DNA from: Bacteroidales bacterium
GTDB lineage: Bacteria; Bacteroidota; Bacteroidia; Bacteroidales; Tenuifilaceae
NCBI GenBank assembly: GCA_013141385.1
Contig: JABFRB010000034.1
Coordinates: 1 to 64,000 of the forward strand
DNA: 64,000 bases
Direction of reading: 5' to 3'
This document shows, piece by piece, positions 8,746 to 19,208 of the stretch. A program made the translations under genes and the position numbers. Numbering within the stretch: the first letter of the stretch is position 1; each line of letters starts with the position of its first letter. The notes below the pieces were generated by a model, which made no database searches, was not told the DNA's origin, and was given only the letters and a program-made list of their open reading frames with translations.

Positions 8746-9100
8746 TTATTTTAGCCTGAGCTCGATATAAGAAATGTAATAATATGTTTATTTGCAGAGA
8801 CATATAATTATTTTGTGTGATGATGGAAGGTTGGAATGATGGAACAATGGAACTGGAGCGAAGCGGAACTCGACGAAGTCAAAATAAGGGGTTAGATTCT
8901 TACTTATTTCTTCCATTTATCCAATATTCCATTTTTCCATTGTTTCAAATAAAATAAATTGATTGATATATGGATTGATACACTGTTTTTTACGTCGAAC
9001 TCACGTTATATTAAGTTGTCATTTTGTTTCATCTTTACTGTTATTTTAAACAAACTTTCTATTAAGGTGTTATTTGAGGTACTAACTAAATAGCTTAAGC
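8746..9100. other. Gap between recN and fabI with an imperfect inverted repeat
   Basis: No gene is seen. The left part (about 8822-8855) repeats ATGGAA-type words and the right part (about 8926-8950) carries their complement TTCCAT several times, so the two can fold on each other. Between them lies AGCGAAGCGGAACTCGACGA, which resembles the CGAACTCG-type dispersed junk also seen near 61.89 kb and inside three CRISPR repeats. Confidence 0.45.
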
Positions 9101-9940
9101 ATGTCTAATAATTTACTTAAAGGGAAAAAAGGGCTCATTTTTGGAGCCTTGAATGAAAAATCTATTGCATGGCAGGTTGCTGAACGTGCTTATGAAGAAG
9201 GTGCAGTATTTGTGCTTACAAATACCCCTGTTGCAATGCGTTTGGGTAATATTAACGACTTAGCTTTAAAGTGCAATACAGTTGTAATTCCAGCCGATGC
9301 AACAAAAGTTGAGGATATTGAACATCTCGTAAAAGAGACAATGAAAATTCTAGGTGGAAAAATTGATTTTGTTCTTCATTCAATAGGTATGTCGCCTAAT
9401 GTTCGTAAAGGCAAAACTTATGATGATTTAGATTACGAGTATTTACATAAAACATTAGATATCTCTGCGATATCGTTCCATAAATTGCTTCAAGTTTGTT
9501 GGAAGCTTGATGTAATTAACCCATGGGGCTCAGTTGTTGCACTTTCATATATTGCGGCGCAACGTACGCTTTATGGCTATAATGACATGGCAGACGCAAA
9601 AGCGTTATTAGAGTCTATTGCTCGAAGTTTTGGCTATATCTATGGTCGCGAACGAAGGGTTAGAATCAATACAATTTCACAATCACCAACAGAAACAACT
9701 GCTGGAAGTGGAGTTATGGGATTCGATTCACTAGTTGATTTTACTGATCGTATGTCCCCATTGGGAAATGCTGATGCATATGAGTGTGCAAACTTCTGTG
9801 TTACCCTTTTTAGCGATTTAACTCGAAAAATTACAATGCAGAATCTATTCCATGATGGAGGTTTTTCGAGTATGGGTATGAGTAATAGGGCAATGGCTGT
9901 TTATAATAAAAATTTAGAGGAGTGTAGAGATTGCAAGTAG
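9101..9940 (+). CDS. fabI: Enoyl-[acyl-carrier-protein] reductase (NADH)
   Basis: Reduces trans-2-enoyl-ACP in fatty-acid elongation. The 279-residue SDR-like protein starts with the nucleotide-binding region KGKKGLIFGALNEKSIAWQ, has VLHSIGMSPN, and shows the FabI Tyr-x6-Lys pair in YNDMADAK followed by the YGRERRVRINTISQSPTETTA segment type. It is alone on its strand and ends at a strong bidirectional terminator shared with the sigma-factor gene. The C-terminus (LEECRDCK) carries two cysteines that are not part of the catalytic core. Confidence 0.93.
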   Translation: MSNNLLKGKKGLIFGALNEKSIAWQVAERAYEEGAVFVLTNTPVAMRLGNINDLALKCNTVVIPADATKVEDIEHLVKETMKILGGKIDFVLHSIGMSPNVRKGKTYDDLDYEYLHKTLDISAISFHKLLQVCWKLDVINPWGSVVALSYIAAQRTLYGYNDMADAKALLESIARSFGYIYGRERRVRINTISQSPTETTAGSGVMGFDSLVDFTDRMSPLGNADAYECANFCVTLFSDLTRKITMQNLFHDGGFSSMGMSNRAMAVYNKNLEECRDCK

Positions 9941-9984
9941 ATAACAAATAAAAACCCCGGCTTTCCGGGGTTTTTATTTGTTAT
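9941..9984. terminator. Perfect 20-bp bidirectional terminator (fabI / rpoD)
   Basis: ATAACAAATAAAAACCCCGG (9941-9960) is exactly complementary to 9965-9984, with loop CTTT. The stop codon of the sigma-factor gene (TTA at 9981-9983 on the plus strand) lies inside the stem. Confidence 0.9.
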
Positions 9985-10841
9985 CCTAGATATGTTTTTA
10001 GCAGTTTACTCCTTGATGTATGGCGTAACCTCCGAATGGCTTTTTCCTTAATCTGGCGAACCCTTTCACGTGTTAATCCGAATTTTTCACCAATCTCCTC
10101 AAGGGTCATTTCCTGACAACCAATGCCAAAGAAAAGTTTAATAATATCGCGTTCACGTTCGGTAAGTGTTGCTAAGGCACGCTCAATCTCCTTGCTTAAT
10201 GACTCATTAATAAGAAGTTTGTCGGCGTTTGGAGAATCACTATTGATCAGCACATCAAGTAGGCTATTATCTTCGCCATCTACAAATGGTGCATCAACAG
10301 ATACATGCCGTCCACTAACCCTTAGGGTGTCAGTTATTTTTTCCTTAGGGAGTTCAAGCAAATCAGCTAATTCTTCAGGCGATGGAGTACGTTCAAACTC
10401 CTGTTCGAATTTTGAGAAAGCTTTATTTATTTTATTTAAGGAACCAACCTGATTCAAGGGTAAACGAACAATACGAGATTGTTCAGCTAATGCCTGTAAT
10501 ATCGATTGGCGAATCCACCATACAGCATACGAGATAAATTTAAAACCACGAGTTTCATCAAACTTTTCGGCAGCTTTAATGAGACCAAGATTTCCTTCAT
10601 TAATTAAATCGGGTAGGCTAAGTCCTTGATTTTGATATTGTTTGGCGACGGAAACGACAAAACGCAAATTAGCTCTTGTTAATTTCTCAAGAGCTTCTTG
10701 ATCCCCTTTTTTAATTCGCTGGGCAAGTTCAACTTCCTCTTCAACTGTTATAAGTTCTTCTTTTCCAATTTCCTGCAAGTACTTATCCAGTGAGGCGCTC
10801 TCCCTGTTAGTAATTGATTTTGTTATTTTTAACTGTCTCAT
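9981..10841 (-). CDS. rpoD: Primary sigma factor (sigma-70 family)
   Basis: Directs RNA polymerase to housekeeping promoters. At 286 residues it is the short Bacteroidota form with no long region 1.1. Region 1.2 starts at residue 15 ([11 protein letters not shown]), region 2 includes [17 protein letters not shown] and [17 protein letters not shown] (2.3-2.4, DNA melting and -7 recognition), region 3 follows, and region 4.2 is the helix-turn-helix [20 protein letters not shown]. This factor recognises the TAnnTTTG boxes noted throughout the window. Its start is well placed, with MRQLKITKS as in homologues. Confidence 0.95.
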   Translation of the reverse strand: MRQLKITKSITNRESASLDKYLQEIGKEELITVEEEVELAQRIKKGDQEALEKLTRANLRFVVSVAKQYQNQGLSLPDLINEGNLGLIKAAEKFDETRGFKFISYAVWWIRQSILQALAEQSRIVRLPLNQVGSLNKINKAFSKFEQEFERTPSPEELADLLELPKEKITDTLRVSGRHVSVDAPFVDGEDNSLLDVLINSDSPNADKLLINESLSKEIERALATLTERERDIIKLFFGIGCQEMTLEEIGEKFGLTRERVRQIKEKAIRRLRHTSRSKLLKTYLG

Positions 10842-10932
10842 TTCGGGTCTGTAAAAATTTTTGCGAAGTTATGCCATTTTAGTATTATAATCAAATCATT
10901 ACTAATCGAAAAATCAAGGATTTCAAAATAAA

Positions 10933-12375
10933 TTAATCAATTCCAATTGCATAGTATGCAACTACACCATTTGGATAAACCCCTTCAATTAGTACTCCTC
11001 CAGATGAAATTCCAATAATACGATTGATATCATCAACTGTTTTTATTGGAGTACGGTTAATTTTGGTAATAATATAACCCTCTCTAATTCCACCCTGCCT
11101 TAGCTTTCCATCTCTTAGTCCAGTAATCTGGACACCGTAATTAATACCTAAATCATGTTTAATTCGATCTGATATTTCATTAAAATCGGCACCTAATAAA
11201 TTTAATGATTCATCGATTTTGTATGTGCCTAATCCGCCCTTCATGTTACGTAATGTTGCCGAGAAATGTTTCTTATTATTGCTGCGATTAACAATAATAT
11301 CAATTTGTTGATCAGGTCTATACTTACTAATCTGCTCTTGAAGTTGGGAAGGGCTGTTTACCTGTGCCCCATTTATTTCTAGGATAACGTCACCTTTTGA
11401 TAAACCAGCTTGTTCAGCTGCACTCCCTTTATAAACTCCATCAACTAAAACCCCTTTTATCTCCTTTATCTTGTATTTCTCTGCGGTTTCGGAATCCAAT
11501 TCTTTTGTTTTTACACCAAGAATGGCTCTTTGAACCTCTCCAAACTCAATTAAATCGGTAACAATTTTTTTAGCAATGGAAGATGGTATTGCAAATGAAT
11601 AGCCAGAATATGATCCGGTTCTCGAAGCAATAGCTGTATTTATACCAACCAGTTCCCCTTTAAGATTAACTAATGCGCCTCCGCTATTTCCAGGATTAAC
11701 TGCTGCATCAGTTTGTATAAAGGATTCTATTGCATAACTATCCTGGATAATTTGAATATTACGGGCTTTTGCGCTTATGATACCTGCTGTTACAGTTGAA
11801 GTTAAATTAAAAGGATTTCCAATTGCTAAAACCCATTGTCCCACCTTAAGATCATCAGAATTACCAAAAGCAATAAAGGGTAAATCATTAGCATCGATTT
11901 TGAGTAATGCAATGTCTGTATTGGGATCGCGACCAACTAGTTTAGCATCATAAGTTCTTTTATCATTAAGGATTACTTTAATTTCCTGAGCATTATCAAT
12001 AACATGATTGTTTGTTACAATAAAGCCATCCCTTGTGAGGATAACGCCTGAGCCAGAACCTAATATCGGTTCAGGGTTTGGATTGTTTCTGAGACCAAAA
12101 AAATAATCGAAAAGTGGGTTTCCCGATGAGTATAAACTATTATCCGAGTACGCTGTCATAACGTGAACTACAGCGTCAACACTTTTCTCGGCAGCAATAG
12201 TAAAATCAGTTGTGTTCGAGTCACTTTGTAGTTCTCGTGTGTAGTAAACTTTCTCGGATTTTTGCGGTTGAATTGTTTCCGATCTTACTTTAAAAAAATA
12301 ATTACTTACTGCAATTGCAATTAAACCACCAACAATTGCAGAAACCATAGGAATAATAATTCTCTGCGTTCTCAT
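10933..12375 (-). CDS. DegP/HtrA-family periplasmic serine protease
   Basis: A 480-residue Do-like protease for envelope protein quality control. An N-terminal signal anchor (IIIPMVSAIVGGLIAIAVSN) is followed by the trypsin-like domain with catalytic His in TNNHVID, Asp in NTDIALLK and Ser in GNSGGAL, then two PDZ domains (about 285-380 and 395-475). The triad is complete. It is separated from rpoD by about 90 bp and seems to have its own transcript. Confidence 0.93.
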   Translation of the reverse strand: MRTQRIIIPMVSAIVGGLIAIAVSNYFFKVRSETIQPQKSEKVYYTRELQSDSNTTDFTIAAEKSVDAVVHVMTAYSDNSLYSSGNPLFDYFFGLRNNPNPEPILGSGSGVILTRDGFIVTNNHVIDNAQEIKVILNDKRTYDAKLVGRDPNTDIALLKIDANDLPFIAFGNSDDLKVGQWVLAIGNPFNLTSTVTAGIISAKARNIQIIQDSYAIESFIQTDAAVNPGNSGGALVNLKGELVGINTAIASRTGSYSGYSFAIPSSIAKKIVTDLIEFGEVQRAILGVKTKELDSETAEKYKIKEIKGVLVDGVYKGSAAEQAGLSKGDVILEINGAQVNSPSQLQEQISKYRPDQQIDIIVNRSNNKKHFSATLRNMKGGLGTYKIDESLNLLGADFNEISDRIKHDLGINYGVQITGLRDGKLRQGGIREGYIITKINRTPIKTVDDINRIIGISSGGVLIEGVYPNGVVAYYAIGID

Positions 12376-12512
12376 AATTTTTAATATTTTAGGTTTAACA
12401 CAATATTATAACGCTCAAACCTTATACCTTGTGATATTTGATTGATAAATCTTAACAAAGATTAGCTGAAACTGACAGTTTTTCAGTTAATTGAAAAAGA
12501 GAAAAGGAGTAG

Positions 12513-12890
12513 TTAATAGGTTATATATTTGAAAGGTAGATGAACTATTTCGGAAAATGATTCTCCTGTTTCTTTCATATCCTCATCATTAAAGTGATAA
12601 AACCAGTTAACAAAAATTGATTGTTTATTCTTGTGGATTTCGTAACAAATAGATAGGATATCAAGAATTCTTTTTGATGAAGCAGTGTTAAAATACTCCA
12701 TTTTGAAAACTAGTATAGTTTCTTTATTGGGCTCCTTTACGTATTCCCTAAACCATTTTAGTACGGGTTCGAAAAATTCATTTGGGTTTTCAGGAAGCGA
12801 TTTTCCGTAAAATTCAAAACGACTCATCTCTTTATCAAGATTTACCTCTAAACTTTCGTTGGTGGCTTGAATTCTTAACGGTATAATCAT
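12513..12890 (-). CDS. DUF1987 (SiaC-like) protein
   Basis: A 125-residue cytoplasmic protein with the DUF1987 fold pattern: an N-terminal beta strand region, FYGKSLPENPNEFFEPVLKWF, and a FNTASSKRILDIL segment where SiaC-type proteins carry their phosphorylated threonine/serine. In Pseudomonas, SiaC is switched by a kinase and a PP2C phosphatase to control a diguanylate cyclase. That system is known there; here only the fold is seen and no cyclase is adjacent. A PP2C-type phosphatase is encoded at 19.2-21.1 kb, so a related partner-switch is possible but unproven. Confidence 0.8.
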   Translation of the reverse strand: MIIPLRIQATNESLEVNLDKEMSRFEFYGKSLPENPNEFFEPVLKWFREYVKEPNKETILVFKMEYFNTASSKRILDILSICYEIHKNKQSIFVNWFYHFNDEDMKETGESFSEIVHLPFKYITY

Positions 12891-12989
12891 AACTATTTAT
12901 TGTATTGGTAAAGATATTAAAGAAAATAAACTACTCCTGATTTGAATGCAAAGATAAGAATATTCAGTTTAGAGAAAAATCTCTTTTTA

Positions 12990-13769
12990 TTAAATGGTAA
13001 TTTGCCCATCAAAAACATGTGTTGCAGGGCCTTTTAGCCAGATTTCATTGAACTCAAAATCATTTACTTTATGGAACTTTATAGTCAATTTACCACCTTG
13101 AGTATTGATAGAATATTCCGATTTATTGTCTTTTGTTTGGTGGTTAACTGCTATTGCAGAAGCTACTGAACCTGTTCCACAAGCAAGCGTTTCTGATTCC
13201 ACACCTCGTTCATAGGTTCTAATGTTGATGAGATTTTGAGATAGATCAACGAAATTAACATTTGTCCCCCCATTTATAAGGTTAAAGGAATTCCTAATTT
13301 TTTTGCCTTCACTGTTCACGTCAACCTTACTTACATCGTTTACAAAGCAAACGTAATGAGGGGATCCTGTATTTATGAAATAGTAGTCTGAACCAATTTC
13401 AATACCCTTTATATCCTGCATTTTAAGGTTAACCATTCTCTCATCTTCAATATTTGCGGTGTGTTCACCATCAATACCTAAGAAATGGGTGCTAGTGCCA
13501 ATAATTCCAATCTTATGGGCAAAAAGAGTGATACACCGACCTCCATTTCCACACATGGTTGATTCATTTCCATCGGAATTGTAGTAACGCATATAAAAAT
13601 CTGCGTTGGCAAATGTTTCAAGAAGCATTAGTCCATCAGCACCGATTCCAAAATGTCGATCACAAAGTTTTTTAATTAGGACAGGTTCCTTTGTGAAAAA
13701 ACACGATCTGTTATCTATAATCACAAAATCGTTACCTGCTCCGTGATACTTGGAAAAGGGAAAGTTCAT
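12990..13769 (-). CDS. dapF: Diaminopimelate epimerase
   Basis: Converts LL- to meso-diaminopimelate for lysine and peptidoglycan synthesis. The 259-residue protein has both catalytic cysteines in their usual contexts, MCGNGGRC and ACGTGS, and the start FSKYHGAGNDFVIID typical of DapF. A short form compared with 275 in many bacteria but normal in Bacteroidota. Monocistronic by spacing. Confidence 0.95.
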   Translation of the reverse strand: MNFPFSKYHGAGNDFVIIDNRSCFFTKEPVLIKKLCDRHFGIGADGLMLLETFANADFYMRYYNSDGNESTMCGNGGRCITLFAHKIGIIGTSTHFLGIDGEHTANIEDERMVNLKMQDIKGIEIGSDYYFINTGSPHYVCFVNDVSKVDVNSEGKKIRNSFNLINGGTNVNFVDLSQNLINIRTYERGVESETLACGTGSVASAIAVNHQTKDNKSEYSINTQGGKLTIKFHKVNDFEFNEIWLKGPATHVFDGQITI

Positions 13770-13972
13770 GGTTAATTGAGTTTTTATTTAATATCGTATA
13801 TGAGGAAATTTAAAAATGCCTAAAATGGAATGACAACATTAACTTAAGGCTGTTGCTATTTTAAATTTAATTGATGTTCATTCATAGAGATATTCATTTT
13901 GGAGTTAACCTTGATAATCCAATTTAATCTTTAGCACTTTAGGCATTCAAAGTATTTAATCACTTTTTCCTT

Positions 13973-16900
13973 TTACTTACTTACCACTTCAATCTCAACC
14001 CTCCTGTTAAGAGCTCTACCCTGTTCCGTATCGTTGGATGAAATTGGTATAGTATTGCCAAAACCTCTTATCTGTATGTTACTAAATCCATTTTCAATTA
14101 AGAATCGTGCAACAATTTTTGCTCTTTCCTCAGAAATTTGAGGATTACTCAGCGCCTCAAGGTCATCTGAATGCCCTTGTACCTCAATCTTGATATTCCC
14201 ATTATCCTTTAGTAGGCGAATTAATCGGTTGAGTTCAGCAACGGATTCAGAGGCAAGATCTGTTTTGTTTATATCAAATCTAATATTGAGTTCAATCTTC
14301 GATCCAATTGCAATTGGTTTGAGTAATACATCCTTAGTTACATTTAAGAAAGTTGTTACCTGATTGAGATTTAGGTTTTCAGAATGATACCAATAGCCAT
14401 CTGCAAGTATTTCAAGTAAATAATAATCATCTGCCATAAACGAGATACTGTAATCCCCTGTTTGAGAACTTGAGTACATTGAGGTTATCACTGTATTGTT
14501 TTTTGTATTAACTAAATTTACTCTCGCTCTAATAGGTGTTAGTGAACTAGCATCCTTAACTGATCCTCTCAGGTTTGTTCTTCTAACTTGCATTATATTA
14601 GCTAATTGAGCATCCTGGGTTGATGGACTAAAATTAACCCTTCGGATTTTTTCATCGAATACAAAATTTACTTCAAACTGCTTATAACCATTGAACTGTA
14701 CTTTGAAGTTATTTTGCCGTAAGTCAAAATTCTCGTAAAATATATTATTTATGTTAACTATATATTGGTCGGTTACAGGTGCAAAAACTACAAACTCTCC
14801 ATTTTTATCTGTTAAAGTTGTATAAGTTCTACCTTTACTATCAGTTGCAGTGATTCTTATATTAGAAACATCCAACTTACCAAGACCAGAAAGACGACTA
14901 CGAGAAAGAATAACTTTTCCAAATACCTTATTCTTCTCAACAAATGGAAAATAGAACTTGCCAGATCTATTTATTGATAATTCAAGGCTTTCTGAAGCTT
15001 TGGTGAAACTACCTGCCTCTTTCCCTATTGGATTATAGTTGATTTTGTAAATGCCTTCCGGAACTTTGTCAAGTCTGACCCTACCCAAATTATCTGAAAG
15101 TAACTCACCAGTTGAAAAATCTCCTGGAATAACACCTTTAACATCAGAACTTACTTTTTCAAAATAAACTAACACATTTTTAATACCTGGCTCATTCTCT
15201 TCTTGAATAAAATTACCATTATAATCTTTGAAAAAGCCAAACTCAATATCGTAGTATTTTACTCTAGGTTGGTTAATGTTAAAATCTTTTTTGATACCAA
15301 CTTCTAAATATAATGATTGGTATGTCTCAATTAATTCTTGCACGTTTACTCGTTTTTGCAGAGAGTAAACCCCTAGGAATTGAAGTTCCCAATTTTTTGG
15401 TAAATATACGTTTAATAAACCATTAAGCGTTGAATATGTGGATTTTAGAATCATGTCGTTTGAGTAACTCAACCCAAGATTAACCTTGACAATATCTTTA
15501 TATACAAACTTGTCGAAAGTAGGAAGAAATTGTATTTTTCGTGTTTGTCTACCTGTTCGTAAATAGTTTATTTGATCGAATGAAGAACGGGGCCCTGATG
15601 TGTAGAATGCCATAAACATTAATGAACGGGTTCGCATTGATAAAGAAAGATGATGAAAGAAAAACGATTTGCTATTGTTATCTGGACTTATTTCTAAAAA
15701 TGGATTTTCTAGTATTTTTGCAATTGCAAATTCAAAACTAGGGGTTATTATAACCGAATTTGCAGTATTCTTAAGTCTTGCGCCAAGTGATGCTTTTGTA
15801 TTAATGCTTTGAAAATGAGTATTTTCTGGAAATACATTTAATCCTATCGCTACATTGTTTTCAACAATAGGTCCACCGAAAACCTCTACATTATTTGATG
15901 CGAAGTGCCTAAGCTGTAACTTGCCTTCTCTTGTAATTAATTCACCTAAATTAAGAATACTTGTATTTTGAAAAGCCAACTGTTTGATATTATTCTGATT
16001 GTATAAAGCAACTAACTGGTTTGAGTTGTTTATTCTCCATATAATATTTGATAAAAGTTCGAATTTACCAGCATATGGACTATTCAAATGATTACTACCA
16101 AATCGTGATATTATATATGAAGTAAAAGGACCTACAGTTGAACTGTAATTAAATTGAACTCCATACTCATTATGTACTTTCTTGTTATCAAATTCTCTCT
16201 GTAGTTGATTAAACGAAGATAGAATAAGAAAACTATGTTGTTTGTTAATGGTAAAACCTGTTCCAATAAAACCAAGTTTTGAATTGTAATTTTCTTTTTG
16301 ACTTGAATTGTATGCCATACCTGATTGAATAAATAGGTCAGGTAAAAAATGATAGGTGAATGAACTACCAAAATTATAAACGCTAGATTGTAAATTTTTT
16401 GTAGCCATCAATTCAGCTTTAACCTTATGACTATTATAGGCAGCATATCCTCCTCTACCATACATGCTACTCTCCAAACTCCTATAACTATCACCCGCTT
16501 CCAATGTCCAATGTCCAAAAGTGCCCCCTAAATGCATCCTATTGTTAACAAAAAAATCTTCATTATTCTTTGAGTTAAAGTTACGGTATAGGTAGTATAA
16601 TTCTGAATTACCCTTAAATAGAGTTTTTCCTTCCAATAGAAGTGAGTAGTTTGGTTTAAGATTAATATCCGCTAAGCCTTGAGCATACAACTCAAATCTT
16701 AGTGGCATATCAGTTGATGATATCTCATTTTTAGTAGAGGAATCTATAATCCTAAACCATAATGTATTTTGGTAGGATGTGTCAATAGTAGATACTTTTG
16801 CCTGAAGGCTAAATGTTTTTTTACCAAACTGCTCTTCTTGTTTTAACGAAACCCTGAAAGTAAAAAGACTATCTGAAAATGGGGGGATAGATACATCTGA

Positions 16901-17494
16901 AGAAAAGAGAGCATCTTTTTGATCTCCAATACATAGCAACCTAATACCATCAAAAAGGAAATTAACCAATTCTTCCCTGTTTCCTTTATTTTGAACAAGA
17001 ACGGAGAATTCGGATGATTTTAATACTGGGTCTAGGAAGAAAATTCTACTGCTGTATTTAACAACAAGCATAGTTTCTCTTGGGATTTTTACAAAACAGT
17101 AAACATTTCGGATTGAATTTCCTTTATTATCTGTCAGTGAGGCGATTACGCTATAACCTATATCACCTCTTACTTTACTGGCAACAGCTATTCTAATTGG
17201 AATAACTATTGAATCTAAAGGTTGGAGTGTTATTTCCATTTTATTTGCACCAACAACAGACCAACCATCAGGTACTGTAATATTCAGTGTAAAGGTTTCG
17301 GAACGATTAGCTTTATTCTTTAAAGTTAGGGTATTAAAAAAGGATTGTTTTGCCGAGGATTGAATTGAATGCTGTAAAAAGGAAGCTTCAATATTTGCTG
17401 GTGTATCTGAATAAAGGTAATATTGAGCAAAACATAAATGCGACGAAAACGTTAGTAGTAATAGAACAAATATATGCCTTATCCTAATTGCCAT
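13973..17494 (-). CDS. Large outer-membrane protein: Ig-like N-terminus, usher-like barrel, OmpA C-terminus
   Basis: A 1173-residue exported protein with signal peptide (IFVLLLLTFSSHLCFAQ). Residues 25-240 look like Ig-type domains (SETFTLNITVPDGWSVVGA). Residues about 260-760 alternate polar and aromatic residues as in an outer-membrane barrel of many strands. Near 770 comes FGFFKDYNGNFIQEENEPGI, a Cna-B/SdrD-like start, then two carboxypeptidase-regulatory-like domains (to about 1060). The last 100 residues are an OmpA peptidoglycan-binding domain (IRFDINKTDLASES ... VQGHSDD). Two small secreted proteins lie directly upstream and a PapD-like chaperone nearby, so I infer a usher-like secretion or assembly pore anchored to the wall. 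Family membership in true ushers is not established. Confidence 0.7.
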   Translation of the reverse strand: MAIRIRHIFVLLLLTFSSHLCFAQYYLYSDTPANIEASFLQHSIQSSAKQSFFNTLTLKNKANRSETFTLNITVPDGWSVVGANKMEITLQPLDSIVIPIRIAVASKVRGDIGYSVIASLTDNKGNSIRNVYCFVKIPRETMLVVKYSSRIFFLDPVLKSSEFSVLVQNKGNREELVNFLFDGIRLLCIGDQKDALFSSDVSIPPFSDSLFTFRVSLKQEEQFGKKTFSLQAKVSTIDTSYQNTLWFRIIDSSTKNEISSTDMPLRFELYAQGLADINLKPNYSLLLEGKTLFKGNSELYYLYRNFNSKNNEDFFVNNRMHLGGTFGHWTLEAGDSYRSLESSMYGRGGYAAYNSHKVKAELMATKNLQSSVYNFGSSFTYHFLPDLFIQSGMAYNSSQKENYNSKLGFIGTGFTINKQHSFLILSSFNQLQREFDNKKVHNEYGVQFNYSSTVGPFTSYIISRFGSNHLNSPYAGKFELLSNIIWRINNSNQLVALYNQNNIKQLAFQNTSILNLGELITREGKLQLRHFASNNVEVFGGPIVENNVAIGLNVFPENTHFQSINTKASLGARLKNTANSVIITPSFEFAIAKILENPFLEISPDNNSKSFFFHHLSLSMRTRSLMFMAFYTSGPRSSFDQINYLRTGRQTRKIQFLPTFDKFVYKDIVKVNLGLSYSNDMILKSTYSTLNGLLNVYLPKNWELQFLGVYSLQKRVNVQELIETYQSLYLEVGIKKDFNINQPRVKYYDIEFGFFKDYNGNFIQEENEPGIKNVLVYFEKVSSDVKGVIPGDFSTGELLSDNLGRVRLDKVPEGIYKINYNPIGKEAGSFTKASESLELSINRSGKFYFPFVEKNKVFGKVILSRSRLSGLGKLDVSNIRITATDSKGRTYTTLTDKNGEFVVFAPVTDQYIVNINNIFYENFDLRQNNFKVQFNGYKQFEVNFVFDEKIRRVNFSPSTQDAQLANIMQVRRTNLRGSVKDASSLTPIRARVNLVNTKNNTVITSMYSSSQTGDYSISFMADDYYLLEILADGYWYHSENLNLNQVTTFLNVTKDVLLKPIAIGSKIELNIRFDINKTDLASESVAELNRLIRLLKDNGNIKIEVQGHSDDLEALSNPQISEERAKIVARFLIENGFSNIQIRGFGNTIPISSNDTEQGRALNRRVEIEVVSK

Positions 17495-17533
17495 TTACTT
17501 TGGAAGAATTCATTAATACAAATGTAAAATTAA

Positions 17534-18067
17534 TTAAAAATATTCTAGTATATATTCTAAATTAGTATAATAATAACCTGATTTAGTATCCAAAAGAGGA
17601 GTTACTGTTCCTAGTTCATAGGTAATACCAAAGGTAATATCAAAGTTATCTAATACTCCAGTACCTGACATAAATACTTGTCCTACATTTGTTAGTGAAT
17701 AGGCTCCATTTGCAATACATGAAGTTTCTAGTGGGTTAAAAATAAGGTTGACAGGAATGAGTCTTAATGAACTTAATGGTAGGTCAGGATTTCCATCATC
17801 CGATAAAATAAGCGGATCGCTTGATTTAATCCTTAACTGCCACATCCGACCAATATACCCAGATGTACAATTAATTTTAATTCTACTCCAATTAGTTAAG
17901 ATTACACCTCCATTATAATGTGAAAGTGAGGATGCAATTAACTGAACTGTTCCTCCTGAAACTTTAATTGTTCCTGTTTGTGAGCGGCAAACAGTTGGTA
18001 CTACCAATAAACTTACTCCAATAAGTAGCACTACTATATATACATATTTGTTCACCTTGGGATTCAT
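17534..18067 (-). CDS. Small secreted protein, possible surface subunit
   Basis: A 177-residue protein with a signal peptide (YIVVLLIGVSLLVVPTV) and a beta-rich mature part. Two cysteines (KINCTSG and TSCIANG) could form a disulfide. It lies 39 bp upstream of the usher-like gene on the same strand and 73 bp downstream of another small secreted protein. Such size, export signal and beta content fit a fibre subunit or tip protein, but no named domain is recognised. Confidence 0.6.
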   Translation of the reverse strand: MNPKVNKYVYIVVLLIGVSLLVVPTVCRSQTGTIKVSGGTVQLIASSLSHYNGGVILTNWSRIKINCTSGYIGRMWQLRIKSSDPLILSDDGNPDLPLSSLRLIPVNLIFNPLETSCIANGAYSLTNVGQVFMSGTGVLDNFDITFGITYELGTVTPLLDTKSGYYYTNLEYILEYF

Positions 18068-18140
18068 TAACTATTCCGTATTCAATCAATAGAGCCAAGC
18101 GATAATCGTTTGGCTCTATTAATTATAACTTTAATATACT

Positions 18141-18698
18141 TTACATTGGTGTTAATGTCAAAAATATGTTATTAACATAAATATCTGTTGCTAAACTTTG
18201 TACTGCAAGAGTTGTCGCTTTCATAGGAGCAACTCCTTGTCCAACTTGCCATGCTACAGTATATATGTGTGAGCCTCCAGCTGGTGCACCTAGCACTGGA
18301 GTAATTTCTTGGGTAACACCTAGTCCGTGTAGAGCTCCATCAAGAACTGCACCACCACCAGCGGCAGTAGTTGTATACCCAACATTATCATTAGTGAAGA
18401 GAATACTACCAGTTTCAAGTCCAATAAAAGTTGCACTTTCAGTAGCCATTGTTACTTTGTAAGTTCTTGAAGAGGATACCTGAAAAGTTGTAGTAGTTCT
18501 AGGTGTTGCAGCTATACCAGTGGTATACTGTGCTATAGTATTGAAAACGAATACAATGTTTCCTCCAGAAGTTACTGTAAGTCGAAGTATAGAGTTAAGA
18601 GTTACAGATACAGGAACAACAGCCTGATCTTGTACCATTTGCCCGAAGCAAAACTGACTAAAAATCAGCATGGTAAGAGTGAAAAATAATTTTCTCAT
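18141..18698 (-). CDS. Small secreted beta protein, possible major pilin-like subunit
   Basis: A 185-residue protein with signal peptide (FFTLTMLIFSQFCFGQ). The mature part is rich in Thr, Val and Ala and lacks cysteines, with strand-forming stretches such as PVSVTLNSILRLTVTSGG and TYKVTMATESATFIGL, reminiscent of spore-coat-U or pilin-like folds. It is the first gene of a run with the second small protein and the usher-like barrel. I infer a repeated structural subunit of a surface fibre; there is no direct motif proof. Confidence 0.55.
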   Translation of the reverse strand: MRKLFFTLTMLIFSQFCFGQMVQDQAVVPVSVTLNSILRLTVTSGGNIVFVFNTIAQYTTGIAATPRTTTTFQVSSSRTYKVTMATESATFIGLETGSILFTNDNVGYTTTAAGGGAVLDGALHGLGVTQEITPVLGAPAGGSHIYTVAWQVGQGVAPMKATTLAVQSLATDIYVNNIFLTLTPM

Positions 18699-19208
18699 AG
18701 TCTTATTTATTTATTGGTTAAAATCTTAGTTTAGTTTTTAATTTCAAAAAGTAAAATTATAACAAATTATTAATCTACAAATAAATTAAACACATTTTTT
18801 TTGTAAAAGTATACTAATGTTTTACAAATAAGACATTTTTGAATCCAAAAATTACTAATGATTAACACAGAAAAAACCTGATTGTTCAAAGATTAGTTGT
18901 GATTTAGTGAATTAATTATCTGATATATAAGTGATGATTTGGATCATTGACTTATTTGTAATAAGAGTTTCCATGTATAACCAATTACAATAAACTTTTC
19001 CACTGATTGCCTTAAGGCGAACATGCAAGATCGTCTCGGTTCTTGCGAAATCATAAATCCAGTTCTAATAATTTTATGGATTACAGGCCCTAGCCTGAAA
19101 TGACAATGGATTATGTGAACAATAGCTAATGCATAATAATCATTAAAAATAATAAGTAAATAAATGTGATTATTAAGTGTCAATATTAGTTATTAATAAA
19201 CTCTTTAT
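18699..19208. other. 510-bp gap upstream of the subunit-like genes
   Basis: AT-rich. No gene is seen. The segment about 19005-19060 contains words such as TTAAGGCGAACATGCAAG and CTCGGTTCTTGCGAAATC that look like decayed dispersed-repeat sequence. The promoter of the subunit genes must lie here but no clean TAnnTTTG was found. Confidence 0.4.
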
